Source: Candidatus Solibacter sp.
Lineage (GTDB): Bacteria; Acidobacteriota; Terriglobia; Bryobacterales; Bryobacteraceae
Direction: 5' to 3'
NCBI GenBank assembly: GCA_025463045.1
Contig: JAOAPT010000854.1
Span: 1-32,998 of the forward strand
Length of the DNA: 32,998 nucleotides
Shown: positions 10,937 through 20,324 of the stretch, in pieces
Layout: each line of letters starts with the position of its first letter
Numbering within the stretch: position 1 is the stretch's first letter
Position numbers and translations under genes: made by a program
The notes under the pieces: model-generated
Told to the model about the DNA's origin: nothing
Seen by the model: only the letters and a program-made list of their open reading frames with translations
Database searches by the model: none

Positions 10937-12607
10937 ATGGAAGCGCGTCCCCATTTCGCGGTCAAGCTGTTACCGTCGTTGGCCGACTTCGCCTTCCTCA
11001 TGCCCATCGTCTTTCTATTCGGACGCATGGATGGAGTGAAGACGCTGCTCAGCGACTGCGATACCGGCTGGCACATTCGCACCGGCGAGTGGATCATCGC
11101 TAACGGCTGGGTTCCGACGCGCGACATGTTCTCATTTTCCAAGCCCGGCGCTCCCTGGTACGCGTGGGAATGGCTGAGCGACGTTCTCTTCGCGAAGCTC
11201 AACGCGCTTGCCGGCCTGCAGGCCGTGGTGATGTTTACCATCCTGCTGCTCTCGATCACTTTTGCCGGACTCTTCCTGCTGGTTCGCCGCAAGTCCAACC
11301 CGATCGTCGCGATCGCGGTGACGATGCTGGCGGCAGCGGCGTCCTCGATTCACTGGCTGGCGCGCCCGCATCTGTTCACGCTGTTCTTTCTGGTCCTCTT
11401 TTATGCCGCGCTCGAGCAGGTTCGCGAAGGGCGCTCGCGAGTTTGGGGCGTGCCGGTGCTGGCCGCGCTTCCCGCGATCACGGTTCTGTGGACGAACCTC
11501 CACGGCGGTTTCTTCGTCGGCGCGCTGATGATCATGGCGTACGGCGGCGGTGAACTTCTGGCGGGGCTCTTCTCCGCATCGTCCGAAGGTCCCCGGCCGG
11601 CCCTGCTGCGGGCGCGTCCATATTTCCTGAGCGCCCTGGCCTGCGTGGCCGCGAGCCTGATCAACCCGTACACGTACCACCTGCACGTACACATGGCACA
11701 GTATCTCCGCGATCCCTGGAATTCGCAGCACATCATGGAATTCCTATCGCCCAGTTTTCATCACCCCACCGCCATCTTCTTCGAGGTCATGCTGGTCATG
11801 GCCGTTGTCGCCTCCGTGTGGAACGTGAGCCGCGGCAACTTCACCGAGTCCCTGCTGATGCTGGTGTGGGCGCATGGCGGCCTGCTGGCGGCGCGTAATA
11901 TTCCCATCTTCATGATCGCCGCTGCTCCTCCCGTGGCTGCCTGTATCCAGCAATGGCTGCTCCGCCTGCCCGAGTCGAGCGTCGCCAGCTGGCTGCGTTC
12001 GTCCGCCGACCGCTTCAACCGTGTGGCGGAAGAGACCGGACAAACCGATTCCCTGGCACGACTACACCTGGTGAGCGCGCTCGGCCTGGCGCTGGTGGCC
12101 GCGGTGATTTTCGCGCCGCATCCGCCAAAGAAATTCCGCGCGGAGTTCGACCCGAAGAGCTATCCCGCCGCCGCGCTCGCTACGCTGCGCAGCGACCCTT
12201 CGGCGCGCGTCTTCACTCACGATGAGTGGGGCGACTATCTGATTTACAGCCTCTCGAAGACTCACAAGGTTTTCGTCGATGGCCGTAGCGATTTCTACGG
12301 CGACGACTTCGAGGAAAAATACGTGGACGTCCTGAACGTGAAGTACGGCTGGCAGAAGACGCTGGCCAAGTTCGGAGTCGACACCATTCTTATGCCCCCG
12401 AGCGCGCCGCTAACCGGCGCGCTCAAAGAGTCCAGCAACTGGCGCGTGGTTTACGACGACGGCGTCTCGCTGGTATTCCGGTCGCAGTCTAAGACCGTGG
12501 GCACACAGGTTTCCGTTGCCACTGGTGGCGGAGAAGGCCGTGATCGCAAGGTCACGAAAACTGAGGCAAGTGATCACGCGATCACAGAAACCAAACCCAA
12601 AACTTAG
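10937..12607 (+). CDS. Polytopic membrane protein, GT-C glycosyltransferase-like
   Basis: Multiple TM segments, N-terminal loop motif DCDTGWHIRTGEWIIANGWVPTRD, soluble C-terminal domain (THDEWGDYLIYSLSKTHKVFVDGRSDFYGDDFEEKY). 10 nt upstream of flp. Confidence 0.7.
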   Translation: MEARPHFAVKLLPSLADFAFLMPIVFLFGRMDGVKTLLSDCDTGWHIRTGEWIIANGWVPTRDMFSFSKPGAPWYAWEWLSDVLFAKLNALAGLQAVVMFTILLLSITFAGLFLLVRRKSNPIVAIAVTMLAAAASSIHWLARPHLFTLFFLVLFYAALEQVREGRSRVWGVPVLAALPAITVLWTNLHGGFFVGALMIMAYGGGELLAGLFSASSEGPRPALLRARPYFLSALACVAASLINPYTYHLHVHMAQYLRDPWNSQHIMEFLSPSFHHPTAIFFEVMLVMAVVASVWNVSRGNFTESLLMLVWAHGGLLAARNIPIFMIAAAPPVAACIQQWLLRLPESSVASWLRSSADRFNRVAEETGQTDSLARLHLVSALGLALVAAVIFAPHPPKKFRAEFDPKSYPAAALATLRSDPSARVFTHDEWGDYLIYSLSKTHKVFVDGRSDFYGDDFEEKYVDVLNVKYGWQKTLAKFGVDTILMPPSAPLTGALKESSNWRVVYDDGVSLVFRSQSKTVGTQVSVATGGGEGRDRKVTKTEASDHAITETKPKT

Positions 12608-12617
12608 GAGCGACACA

Positions 12618-12797
12618 ATGACGTTTTTGCGCAATCTCTGGAATGAAGAACAGGGCCAGGATCTTATCGAGTACACCCTGCTGATGGCGTTCGTGGCGTT
12701 GGCTTCGGCGGCCCTTTTCTTGGGCGCCGGCGGCAGCATCAAGGGCATCTGGTCGACCACCAACTCCCAGCTCGCTGCAGCGAATTCCGCGAGCTAG
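12618..12797 (+). CDS. flp: Flp-family type IVb pilin
   Basis: MTFLRNLWNEEQGQDLIEYTLLMAFVALASAALFLGAGGSIKGIW; prepilin motif G/QDLIEY; SD aggag. Confidence 0.92.
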   Translation: MTFLRNLWNEEQGQDLIEYTLLMAFVALASAALFLGAGGSIKGIWSTTNSQLAAANSAS

Positions 12798-12808
12798 TGA
12801 ACCCTACG

Positions 12809-12850
12809 AGGGCATGCCGAACTTCTTCGCGGTCGTTACCGGCATGCCCT
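12809..12850 (+). promoter_or_regulatory. Long perfect stem-loop immediately downstream of flp
   Basis: agggcatgccg (12809-12819) / cggcatgccct (12840-12850): 11-bp perfect arms, 20-nt loop, no T-tract. Confidence 0.7.
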
Positions 12851-13013
12851 CCCAAGGGCCATTTGTTGTAAGCGGCCCAAACCGCAGCGCGTGAAGCAAG
12901 GCCGATAGAGTCGGAGGACGCGTTGCGGCAAAGTCGCGATTTAGAAACGGCCGCGGTAGATCGTTCCCGGCAACCGGCGCCGGTGGTGTAAGTCGGACGG
13001 AACGGGGCACCAG

Positions 13014-13919
13014 ATGAATAAAAGATTTGTTGGGGTTTTAACATTCGCATTTCTCGTCGCGGCAGGCGCCAGCCTGGTGCTGTATCGCGTCCTGATCAAT
13101 CGGGGACCCGACACAAAGGCGCAGACCAAGATGGTTCAGGTCGCGCTGGCGACGCGTAACCTCGAGGTCGGCAGCGTGCTCAAGGCGGACGACGTAGCGT
13201 TGTCGGAATGGCCGGGCGCAGTACCCATCGGCGCAACTGTCGAGGTGAAGGACGTTCTGGGCCGCGGTGTCACCACCGCGATCTACGCGAAGGAGCCGAT
13301 CATCGAATCGCGCCTCGCGCCCAAGGGCGCCGGCGGCGGACTGGCTGCGATGATCCCATCCGGAATGCGCGCCGTCGCGGTCCGAGTCAACGAGGTAGTC
13401 GGCGTCGCCGGCTTCGTCGTACCGGGCATGCACGTGGACATTCTGATTTCCGGCAACACTCCCGGAGGCGATGGCAACCTCGGCACGCTGACTAAGACAC
13501 TGTTGCAGAACATCGAAGTGCTTTCGGCCGGACAAGATTTCAAGAAGGACAACGAGGGCAAGCCGATCACGGTGCAGGTGGTCAACCTGCTGGTCACGCC
13601 CGAACAGGCAGAGCAACTCAGCCTGGCGTCGAACCAGACGACGATTCAGTTGATTCTTCGCAATCCCCTCGATCACGAAATATCCAAGACCACGGGTACG
13701 GCGCTGCGCAATCTGTTTACCGGCGGCCGGCCTCAACTCACCGATCGTGCGTCTTCGTCCGAAACCCCGCGTCCGCGCCCCGTGCAGCGGCCGGTTCCGG
13801 TTCGCGAAGTCGTGGTGGCGCCGCCGCCTCCGCCTAAGGAAGTGCCTTTCACCATGGAGATTATCTCCGGAAACAACAAGAGCGAGAAGAAATTCAACGG
13901 CTCTAAGGAGGGCAAGTAA
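13014..13919 (+). CDS. cpaB: Flp pilus assembly protein CpaB (RcpC, SAF domain)
   Basis: VQVALATRNLEVGSVLKADDVALSEWP, PSGMRAVAVRVNEVVGVAGFVVPGMHVDILIS. Confidence 0.92.
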   Translation: MNKRFVGVLTFAFLVAAGASLVLYRVLINRGPDTKAQTKMVQVALATRNLEVGSVLKADDVALSEWPGAVPIGATVEVKDVLGRGVTTAIYAKEPIIESRLAPKGAGGGLAAMIPSGMRAVAVRVNEVVGVAGFVVPGMHVDILISGNTPGGDGNLGTLTKTLLQNIEVLSAGQDFKKDNEGKPITVQVVNLLVTPEQAEQLSLASNQTTIQLILRNPLDHEISKTTGTALRNLFTGGRPQLTDRASSSETPRPRPVQRPVPVREVVVAPPPPPKEVPFTMEIISGNNKSEKKFNGSKEGK

Positions 13920-15506
13920 GTGTACCGGCTTCGCCTAGCAGCCATACCCGCCGCAGCTCTTTTGCTGTGGATTCCGGCCCGTTCCGTCGGCGAGCAGACG
14001 GCAGCGCCCCCACAGGATCCGGCACCCGCCGCCGTGCGCACCGAATCAGACCCGGCGGCCGCGAGCGCTCCGCAGGATGCGGCGCCCGGCGCCGGCAAAC
14101 TTACCGTAACGGTCGGTAAGAGCCTGATCATCGACAGTCCGATGAACATTCAGCGGATCTCGGTCGCCAACGGCGACCTGGTCGAAGCGGTCGCGATCAA
14201 TCCAAAGGAAGTCCTGATCAACGGAAAAGCTCCCGGTGAAACGTCCCTCATCGTGTGGCAGCAGGGTGGCAACCGCATTCTGTACGATCTGACGGTACGG
14301 GTCAGCCCCGCGCGTCTCGACATCGTGCGGCAGCAGCTCGCCCGTGACTTTCCGGACGACGAAATCAACGTCACGTACGACAACGAAATGGCGTTCGTGC
14401 GCGGCCGTGTGAAAGATCTCAACGCGAGCGATCGCGTTATGTCGATCGCGAGCAGCCTCGGCAAGGTGATCAACCTACTGCGCGTGGATGTTCCGCCGGT
14501 AGAAACGCAGATTCTGCTGCGCGTGCGGTTCGCGAATGTCGATCGCGGCGTCAGCCAGGATCTCGGCCTGGGGCTCGCCACGGGAGCGTTCAACCAGTCC
14601 ACGTCGATCAGCACCGGGCAGTTCTCTCCGCCCGCGGTTTCGACCGGTGGGACTGTGACTCTCTCGGACGCGCTCAACATCCTGCTGTTCCGCAAGGACA
14701 TCAACCTGGGCGTAACCATCAAGGCGCTGGAAAGCAAGCGCATGCTGGAGACTCTGGCCGAACCGAACGTGATGGCGATCAATGGAAAGCCGGCCAGCTT
14801 CATCGCGGGCGGCGAATTCCCGGTGCCGATGGTTCAGGGCGGCGGTGCGGTAGGCGCGGTCAGCATCTCGTTCCGCGAATTCGGTATCCGGATCAACTTC
14901 CTCCCGAAGGTCACGCCGCGGGGAACGATTCAGCTCCAGGTGGCGCCGGAAGTCAGCTCGCTCGACTACTCCAATGCGGTCACCTTCCAGGGCTACACGA
15001 TCCCGGCGCTGTCGACCCGGCGCATCCAGACCGAAGTGGAACTGGAATCCGGACAGAGCTTCGTGATCGCCGGATTGCTCGACAACCGGACGACGGAGAC
15101 GCTGAACAAGATCCCAGGCCTCGCAAACATTCCGCTGTTGGGCAAACTGTTTCAGAGCCGCGCAATCTCGAAGAACAATTCGGAGCTGATGGTGATCGTG
15201 ACGCCGGAAATCGTGCGCCCGATCCCCGCCGGACAGCCGATCCCGAGCTTGAATATGCCGGTGCCGTTCATGACCAAGAACACCGAAACCGAATTCCGCA
15301 CACCCGGAATCGACAAGACCGGGCCCGTGCCGGTGAAGCCCACGCAGGAAACGATGCCGGTGGAACTGCTGCAGCAGCAGCGCAAGGAAGGCCAGGCCGC
15401 GCCGCTTCCGATTCAGACTCTGCAATTGGTGGCGCCGACGCAGCCGCCGCCCCCTTCGTTGAATCCCGGACTTACGCCGGGAAACACCGGAGGAACAGGC
15501 AAATAG
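13920..15506 (+). CDS. cpaC: Tad secretin CpaC/RcpA
   Basis: GTG start directly after the cpaB stop. BON/N-terminal secretin region, ...LESGQSFVIAGLLDNRTTETLNKIPGLANIPLLGKLFQSRAISKNNSELMVIVTPEIV. Confidence 0.93.
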   Translation: MYRLRLAAIPAAALLLWIPARSVGEQTAAPPQDPAPAAVRTESDPAAASAPQDAAPGAGKLTVTVGKSLIIDSPMNIQRISVANGDLVEAVAINPKEVLINGKAPGETSLIVWQQGGNRILYDLTVRVSPARLDIVRQQLARDFPDDEINVTYDNEMAFVRGRVKDLNASDRVMSIASSLGKVINLLRVDVPPVETQILLRVRFANVDRGVSQDLGLGLATGAFNQSTSISTGQFSPPAVSTGGTVTLSDALNILLFRKDINLGVTIKALESKRMLETLAEPNVMAINGKPASFIAGGEFPVPMVQGGGAVGAVSISFREFGIRINFLPKVTPRGTIQLQVAPEVSSLDYSNAVTFQGYTIPALSTRRIQTEVELESGQSFVIAGLLDNRTTETLNKIPGLANIPLLGKLFQSRAISKNNSELMVIVTPEIVRPIPAGQPIPSLNMPVPFMTKNTETEFRTPGIDKTGPVPVKPTQETMPVELLQQQRKEGQAAPLPIQTLQLVAPTQPPPPSLNPGLTPGNTGGTGK

Positions 15507-15521
15507 CCTGGAGACCCCCTC

Positions 15522-16688
15522 ATGTATCCGTTGACCATTGGGCTGGCGATCGAAAACCGGGAGCTTTGGGATCAGGCGCAGGCGACGCTTGGCGAACTTC
15601 CCTTCCGCATTATTGTGGAGCACCAGGATATCGGCGACGTCAGCAACTTCCTGGACCGGCTGGAGAGGATGCGACCGGACGTCGTTCTGGTCGACATCAG
15701 CAACTGGAGAGAGCCGCTCGAGGGACTGGTGGCGTCGATCAAGGCCGCTGCCGGCGACCCGATGATCATCGCGCTCAATACGACGGCGGATGCGGACGCG
15801 ATCTTGTCCTCGCTGCGCGCCGGAATCAACGAATACCTTTATCCTCCGTTGCAGGATTCGCTGCGGCGTTCGCTGGAACGGCGCAGTCTGGAACGAAGCC
15901 GGCGGCGCGAAGGCGCTAAGGGAAACGGCAAGTCGCTCGGGTTTCTCTCGGCGAAAGGCGGCTGCGGTTCCACGACCCTGGTCTGCCATGTCGCCGCCGA
16001 ACTCGGCCGTTTGAATCAGCGGGTGCTGCTGGCGGATCTCGATCTCGACGCAGGCATGGTCGCGTTCATCACGAAGACGAAGTCCGTCTACTCGATTCTG
16101 GACGCGGTCAACAACCTGCACCGCCTCGACATTCACTACTGGCGCGCGCTGGTGTCGAACGGCATTCCGGGAGTGGAGATCGTCTCTTCGCCGGTCGCCC
16201 TCGCCACCAAGCAACAACCTAAGGACGACCAGATACGGCAGGTGATTTCATTCGCGCGGCCGCACTACGACTGGACGCTGGTCGATCTCGGCCGGAGCCT
16301 CAGCCGCCTGGGCATGGCGGCGCTCGAAGAAATCGACGAAGCCTGCCTGGTGACGACGCTGGAAGTGCCGGCGCTCCACCAGTCCAAGCAGATCATTCAG
16401 ACCCTCATCGATAGCGGTTACGGCAAGCATCGCATCAAGCTGATTCTCAACCGCGCGCCCAAACGGCTCGACATTACGCCCGGCGAACTCGAAAAGATGC
16501 TCGGCACGGCCATCTTCGCGATGGTGCCCAACGATTATCCCGAGTTGTACGAAACATACGCGGAAGGCCGCATGTTGAACCGCACCTCGGAACTGGGAAA
16601 GCAGATTGCCAAGCTCGCCGTGAAGTTGGCGAATCTTGAAGAAGAAAAAGCCGTGAACGGCAAGAAACGCTTCGCACTTTTCGGATAA
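15522..16688 (+). CDS. cpaE: Tad localisation ATPase CpaE/TadZ (receiver-like domain plus MinD-like domain)
   Basis: N-terminal receiver-like domain; GFLSAKGGCGSTTLVCHVAAEL deviant Walker A; LLADLDLDAGMV. Confidence 0.9.
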   Translation: MYPLTIGLAIENRELWDQAQATLGELPFRIIVEHQDIGDVSNFLDRLERMRPDVVLVDISNWREPLEGLVASIKAAAGDPMIIALNTTADADAILSSLRAGINEYLYPPLQDSLRRSLERRSLERSRRREGAKGNGKSLGFLSAKGGCGSTTLVCHVAAELGRLNQRVLLADLDLDAGMVAFITKTKSVYSILDAVNNLHRLDIHYWRALVSNGIPGVEIVSSPVALATKQQPKDDQIRQVISFARPHYDWTLVDLGRSLSRLGMAALEEIDEACLVTTLEVPALHQSKQIIQTLIDSGYGKHRIKLILNRAPKRLDITPGELEKMLGTAIFAMVPNDYPELYETYAEGRMLNRTSELGKQIAKLAVKLANLEEEKAVNGKKRFALFG

Positions 16689-16702
16689 GGGGTTAAACCA
16701 CG

Positions 16703-18061
16703 ATGGCGCCAGTATTAGATTCCGTACAACGAACCGACTCGCGGGAGACCGGCTGGGTAAACCGCCTGTTCACCCGTGAGGGCTCCACTCCCGAGTACCA
16801 GGAGCTGAAGTTCACGCTGCACCGCAAGCTGCTGGACCGGATCAACCTGGAGGCGCTCTCGTCGATGGCCGGGGAACGGGTGCGCGCCGAAATCCGCGCT
16901 GCCGTCGCCAAGCTTGTCGAGGAAGAGAAGACTCCCCTCAGCCTGGTAGAGAAAGACCGCGTCATCGAAGAAATTCTCGATGAGGTCTTTGGCCTTGGTC
17001 CGCTGGAGCCGCTGCTTCAAGATCCCACGGTGAGCGACATTCTGGTCACCACGCCGCATCTGGTCTACGTGGAAAAGGCGGGCAAACTTTATCGTACGCC
17101 GGTCGAATTCAAGGACGACGCGCACCTGTTGCGGATCATCGAAAAGATCGTGTCGCGCGTCGGACGCCGCGTCGACGAATCGTCGCCGCTGGTGGATGCG
17201 CGCCTGCCCGATGGCTCGCGCGTCAACGTGGCGATTCCGCCGGTCGCGGTGGATGGCCCGCTGCTCTCAATCCGCCGTTTCGGACGGCACGCGCTCAAGG
17301 GTGAGGATCTGGTCGCAAAACTGGCGATGACGGACGGCATGCTGGAACTGTTGAAAGGCTGCGTGAAGGCGCGGCTCAACATTCTGATCTGCGGCGGTAC
17401 CGGTTCCGGTAAGACGACGCTGCTGAATGCGCTCTCCTCTTATATTCCGGAAGACGAACGCATCGTGACGATTGAAGACGCGGCCGAACTTCGGCTGCAG
17501 CAGACCCACGTGGCCCGCATGGAAACCCGGCCGGCGAACGTGGAAGGTACGGGCGCCATTCACATCCGGCAGCTGGTAATCAATGCCCTCCGTATGCGTC
17601 CCGACCGCATCATCGTTGGCGAAGTCCGATCGGAAGAAGCGCTGGACATGTTGCAGGCGATGAACACGGGTCACGACGGATCGCTCACCACGATCCACGC
17701 GAATACGCCGCGCGATGGACTGGGCCGCTTGGAAGTGATGGTCGGCATGGCGAACGCGAACATGGGAATCCGTTCGGTGCGCGCGCAGATTTCGAGCGCG
17801 GTTAATCTCTTCGTGCAGACTTCGCGTTTCAGCGATGGCGTCCGCCGCATCACGCACATCACGGAAGTGGTCGGCATGGAGCAGGACATCATCACTCTGC
17901 AGGATATCTTCCTGTTCGAAAAGACCGGCATCACGGAGAGCGGCAAAGTCGTCGGCCGTTTCCGCGCCACCGGTATCCGTCCCAAGTTCTATGACCGCCT
18001 GAAACAGAGCGGCATCGTTCTGCCCACGCAGATGTTCCAAACGGTCGTGGAGATTAACTGA
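16703..18061 (+). CDS. cpaF: Secretion ATPase CpaF/TadA
   Basis: [79 protein letters not shown]. Confidence 0.96.
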   Translation: MAPVLDSVQRTDSRETGWVNRLFTREGSTPEYQELKFTLHRKLLDRINLEALSSMAGERVRAEIRAAVAKLVEEEKTPLSLVEKDRVIEEILDEVFGLGPLEPLLQDPTVSDILVTTPHLVYVEKAGKLYRTPVEFKDDAHLLRIIEKIVSRVGRRVDESSPLVDARLPDGSRVNVAIPPVAVDGPLLSIRRFGRHALKGEDLVAKLAMTDGMLELLKGCVKARLNILICGGTGSGKTTLLNALSSYIPEDERIVTIEDAAELRLQQTHVARMETRPANVEGTGAIHIRQLVINALRMRPDRIIVGEVRSEEALDMLQAMNTGHDGSLTTIHANTPRDGLGRLEVMVGMANANMGIRSVRAQISSAVNLFVQTSRFSDGVRRITHITEVVGMEQDIITLQDIFLFEKTGITESGKVVGRFRATGIRPKFYDRLKQSGIVLPTQMFQTVVEIN

Positions 18062-19032
18062 TGCCCTTGACACTAATTGTTTCTTTCGTCGTGGTGTTCG
18101 CGCTCATGCTGATGGCGGTGAGCCTCGGACTGAAATATTTCGACGCGCGCCGGAAGAAACAAGTGGTGGACATGCTGCACACGGCCTCCGGGGAACCGGT
18201 GGTCAGCGTCAGCAACCTGCTGAAGGAAATCGAAGGCGACAAGCCGACCGGCCTCAAGCGGCTGCTTTCCTCGCTGGAGTTTTCGCGGCACGCCGCGGAG
18301 CAGATTCAGCAGGCGGGACTGAACTGGTCCGCCCAACGCCTGATGCTGGCGATGGCGTTGATGATGATTCCGGGATTCGGGCTCGGGTTGATGGTGCCGT
18401 TTCTGTTCAACGCGGCCACGACCGCGGTGGTGCTCGCGCTGATCTTCGGCTCGCTGCCGTATGTAGTGGTGCGGCAGAAGCGCAGCAAGCGCCTGAATAC
18501 ACTCGAAGAGCAGTTCCCCGAGTCGCTCGATTTCCTGGCGAGATCGATGCGCGCCGGGCACGCCTTTTCGATCAGCCTGGAAATGCTGGGCGAGGAAATG
18601 GCGGATCCGCTGGGGCAGGAGTTCCGCGCGCTGTTCAATGAGCAGAACCTGGGCGCGCCGCTGGATACCGCGCTACACAACTTCACGACGCGCGTTCCGC
18701 TGCTCGACGTCCGGTTTTTCACTTCGTCGGTGCTGCTGCAGAAGCAGACCGGCGGCAATCTCAGCGAAATCCTGGCCCGCCTGGCCTACGTGATTCGCGA
18801 GCGCTTCCGTTTGAAGGGCCAGGTCAAAGCGGCCTCCGCACACGGACGGCTGACGGCAACGATTTTGACGCTCCTTCCGGTGGGCACTATGCTCGCGCTG
18901 CTGGTGGTGGCCCCGGGCTACCTGCAAGGGATGGCTGAGGACCCCGACGGGAAATTTCTGATCGGCGGCGCGATTGTGGCCCAGATCCTGGGAAATTTTT
19001 TCATCAAGAAGATCATCAACATTAAGGTCTGA
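18061..19032 (+). CDS. tadB: Tad inner membrane protein TadB (GspF-type)
   Basis: FPESLDFLARSMRAGHAFSISLEMLGEEMADPLGQEFR plus C-terminal TMs; overlaps the cpaF stop (TGATG). Confidence 0.9.
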   Translation: MPLTLIVSFVVVFALMLMAVSLGLKYFDARRKKQVVDMLHTASGEPVVSVSNLLKEIEGDKPTGLKRLLSSLEFSRHAAEQIQQAGLNWSAQRLMLAMALMMIPGFGLGLMVPFLFNAATTAVVLALIFGSLPYVVVRQKRSKRLNTLEEQFPESLDFLARSMRAGHAFSISLEMLGEEMADPLGQEFRALFNEQNLGAPLDTALHNFTTRVPLLDVRFFTSSVLLQKQTGGNLSEILARLAYVIRERFRLKGQVKAASAHGRLTATILTLLPVGTMLALLVVAPGYLQGMAEDPDGKFLIGGAIVAQILGNFFIKKIINIKV

Positions 19033-19051
19033 GCATCGTTAGGAATTAAAT

Positions 19052-19999
19052 ATGCATCATCCGATACTCTTTTCGATTTGCGCGTTCCTGATGCTGATGG
19101 TGATCCTGAGCTGGGTCGGGTACCGTCTCATCTACAAGCCCGGCAAGTTTTTGCGTCAGCTAGGCAACCCGGTCATCACCAACGACTCCAAGCAGCGCAT
19201 TATCGACGAGGGCGGAGAGCCCGAGGCGAGCGCGCTGGTAACGGTGCTGCACCAGATCGGCTCGCGCGTTCCGTCGTCGGCCACCGAAGTCGCCAACTTG
19301 AAGGGCGACCTGATCCGCGCCGGATACCGTGGGGAGAACGCACTTGCCGTGTTTTACGGAGTGCGCATCCTGACCACGCTCGGAATGCTGCTGCTTTGCG
19401 TGATGATGGAAGCCCGGATGCCGCCGAACCCGGTGATGAAACTGGGCCTGATGGCTTCGGGCGTCGGCGCGGGCTGGATTCTGCCGCGATTCTTCCTGGA
19501 AAAGAAAGTCTCCAAGCGGAAAGAGACGCTGCGTCTGTCGCTGCCGGACGCCCTGGATTTGCTGGTGGTATCGATCGAAGCCGGCCTCGGCCTCGACCAG
19601 GCGATCCAACACGTGGCGCGCGAGCTCTATGGGAGCCATCCGCAATTGAGCGATGAAATGCAGTTGGTGACGCTCGAAATGCGCGCCGGTAAACGGCGCA
19701 GCGAGGCGCTGAGGAATTTTGCGGAACGGACCGGCGAGGCCGAGTTCCGTAAGCTGGTCGCGATTCTGATTCAGAACGACCGTTTCGGCACCAGCATGGG
19801 CGAAAGCCTGCGTACGCACTCCGACTTTCTGCGCACGCGCCGCCGGCAGGAAGCCGAAGAGCGCGCCGGCAAAGTCGGCGTCAAGCTGGTCTTTCCGATT
19901 TTCTTTTTTATTTTGCCGTCCATGCTGGTGGTGGCGGCAGGACCGGGCATTCTACAGATCTTCAAATATCTGTTCCCGATGATGAAGACCATAGGATGA
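19052..19999 (+). CDS. tadC: Tad inner membrane protein TadC (GspF-type)
   Basis: LPDALDLLVVSIEAGLGLDQAIQHVARELYGSHPQLSDEMQLVTLEMRAGKRRSEALRNFAERTG. Confidence 0.9.
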   Translation: MHHPILFSICAFLMLMVILSWVGYRLIYKPGKFLRQLGNPVITNDSKQRIIDEGGEPEASALVTVLHQIGSRVPSSATEVANLKGDLIRAGYRGENALAVFYGVRILTTLGMLLLCVMMEARMPPNPVMKLGLMASGVGAGWILPRFFLEKKVSKRKETLRLSLPDALDLLVVSIEAGLGLDQAIQHVARELYGSHPQLSDEMQLVTLEMRAGKRRSEALRNFAERTGEAEFRKLVAILIQNDRFGTSMGESLRTHSDFLRTRRRQEAEERAGKVGVKLVFPIFFFILPSMLVVAAGPGILQIFKYLFPMMKTIG

Positions 20000-20021
20000 G
20001 AGAACAAGGAGCGCAAAAACG

Positions 20022-20120
20022 ATGAACGAAACAATCATGCAAGCGGGGATTTGGATTGCAGCGGGGGGCATCATGATGATCTTCCTCAAAAGGCGGCGGT
20101 CTCGCAAGACCACTCGCTAA
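20022..20120 (+). CDS. 32-aa single-TM microprotein with polybasic C-tail (MNETIMQAGIWIAAGGIMMIFLKRRRSRKTTR)
   Basis: AAGGAG SD about 10 nt upstream of the ATG; hydrophobic core then KRRRSRKTTR; similar to the adjacent 31-aa ORF. Not in the ORF track because of size. Confidence 0.65.
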   Translation: MNETIMQAGIWIAAGGIMMIFLKRRRSRKTTR

Positions 20121-20159
20121 CCCTGGGAATCCGGACTGAAATCAGGAAAGGAGACCAGA

Positions 20160-20255
20160 ATGGAGATGGCAATTCAAGGGGCAATCTGGCTAGGCGCGGG
20201 CGTCTCACTGGTAGTGCTGCTTTCACGGCGCCGCCGCCGCCGGGTAGTCCGTTGA
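20160..20255 (+). CDS. 31-aa single-TM microprotein with polyarginine C-tail (MEMAIQGAIWLGAGVSLVVLLSRRRRRRVVR)
   Basis: AAAGGAG SD 6 nt before the ATG; aligns with the preceding microprotein (IMQAGIWIAAGGIMMIFLKRRR / AIQGAIWLGAGVSLVVLLSRRR). Confidence 0.68.
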   Translation: MEMAIQGAIWLGAGVSLVVLLSRRRRRRVVR

Positions 20256-20324
20256 TGTCGTTGGAGTAGTGGCTGGCGCAGGGTCCCACCGCTTCCGGCG
20301 GGAAGCTTCGCCAGCCAGGAAATC

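Noticed and set aside
14475-16217. 580-aa minus-strand ORF antisense to cpaC/cpaE
   Set aside because: Arg/His/Gln-rich artefact of high-GC third-position bias; the plus-strand Tad proteins are unambiguous.
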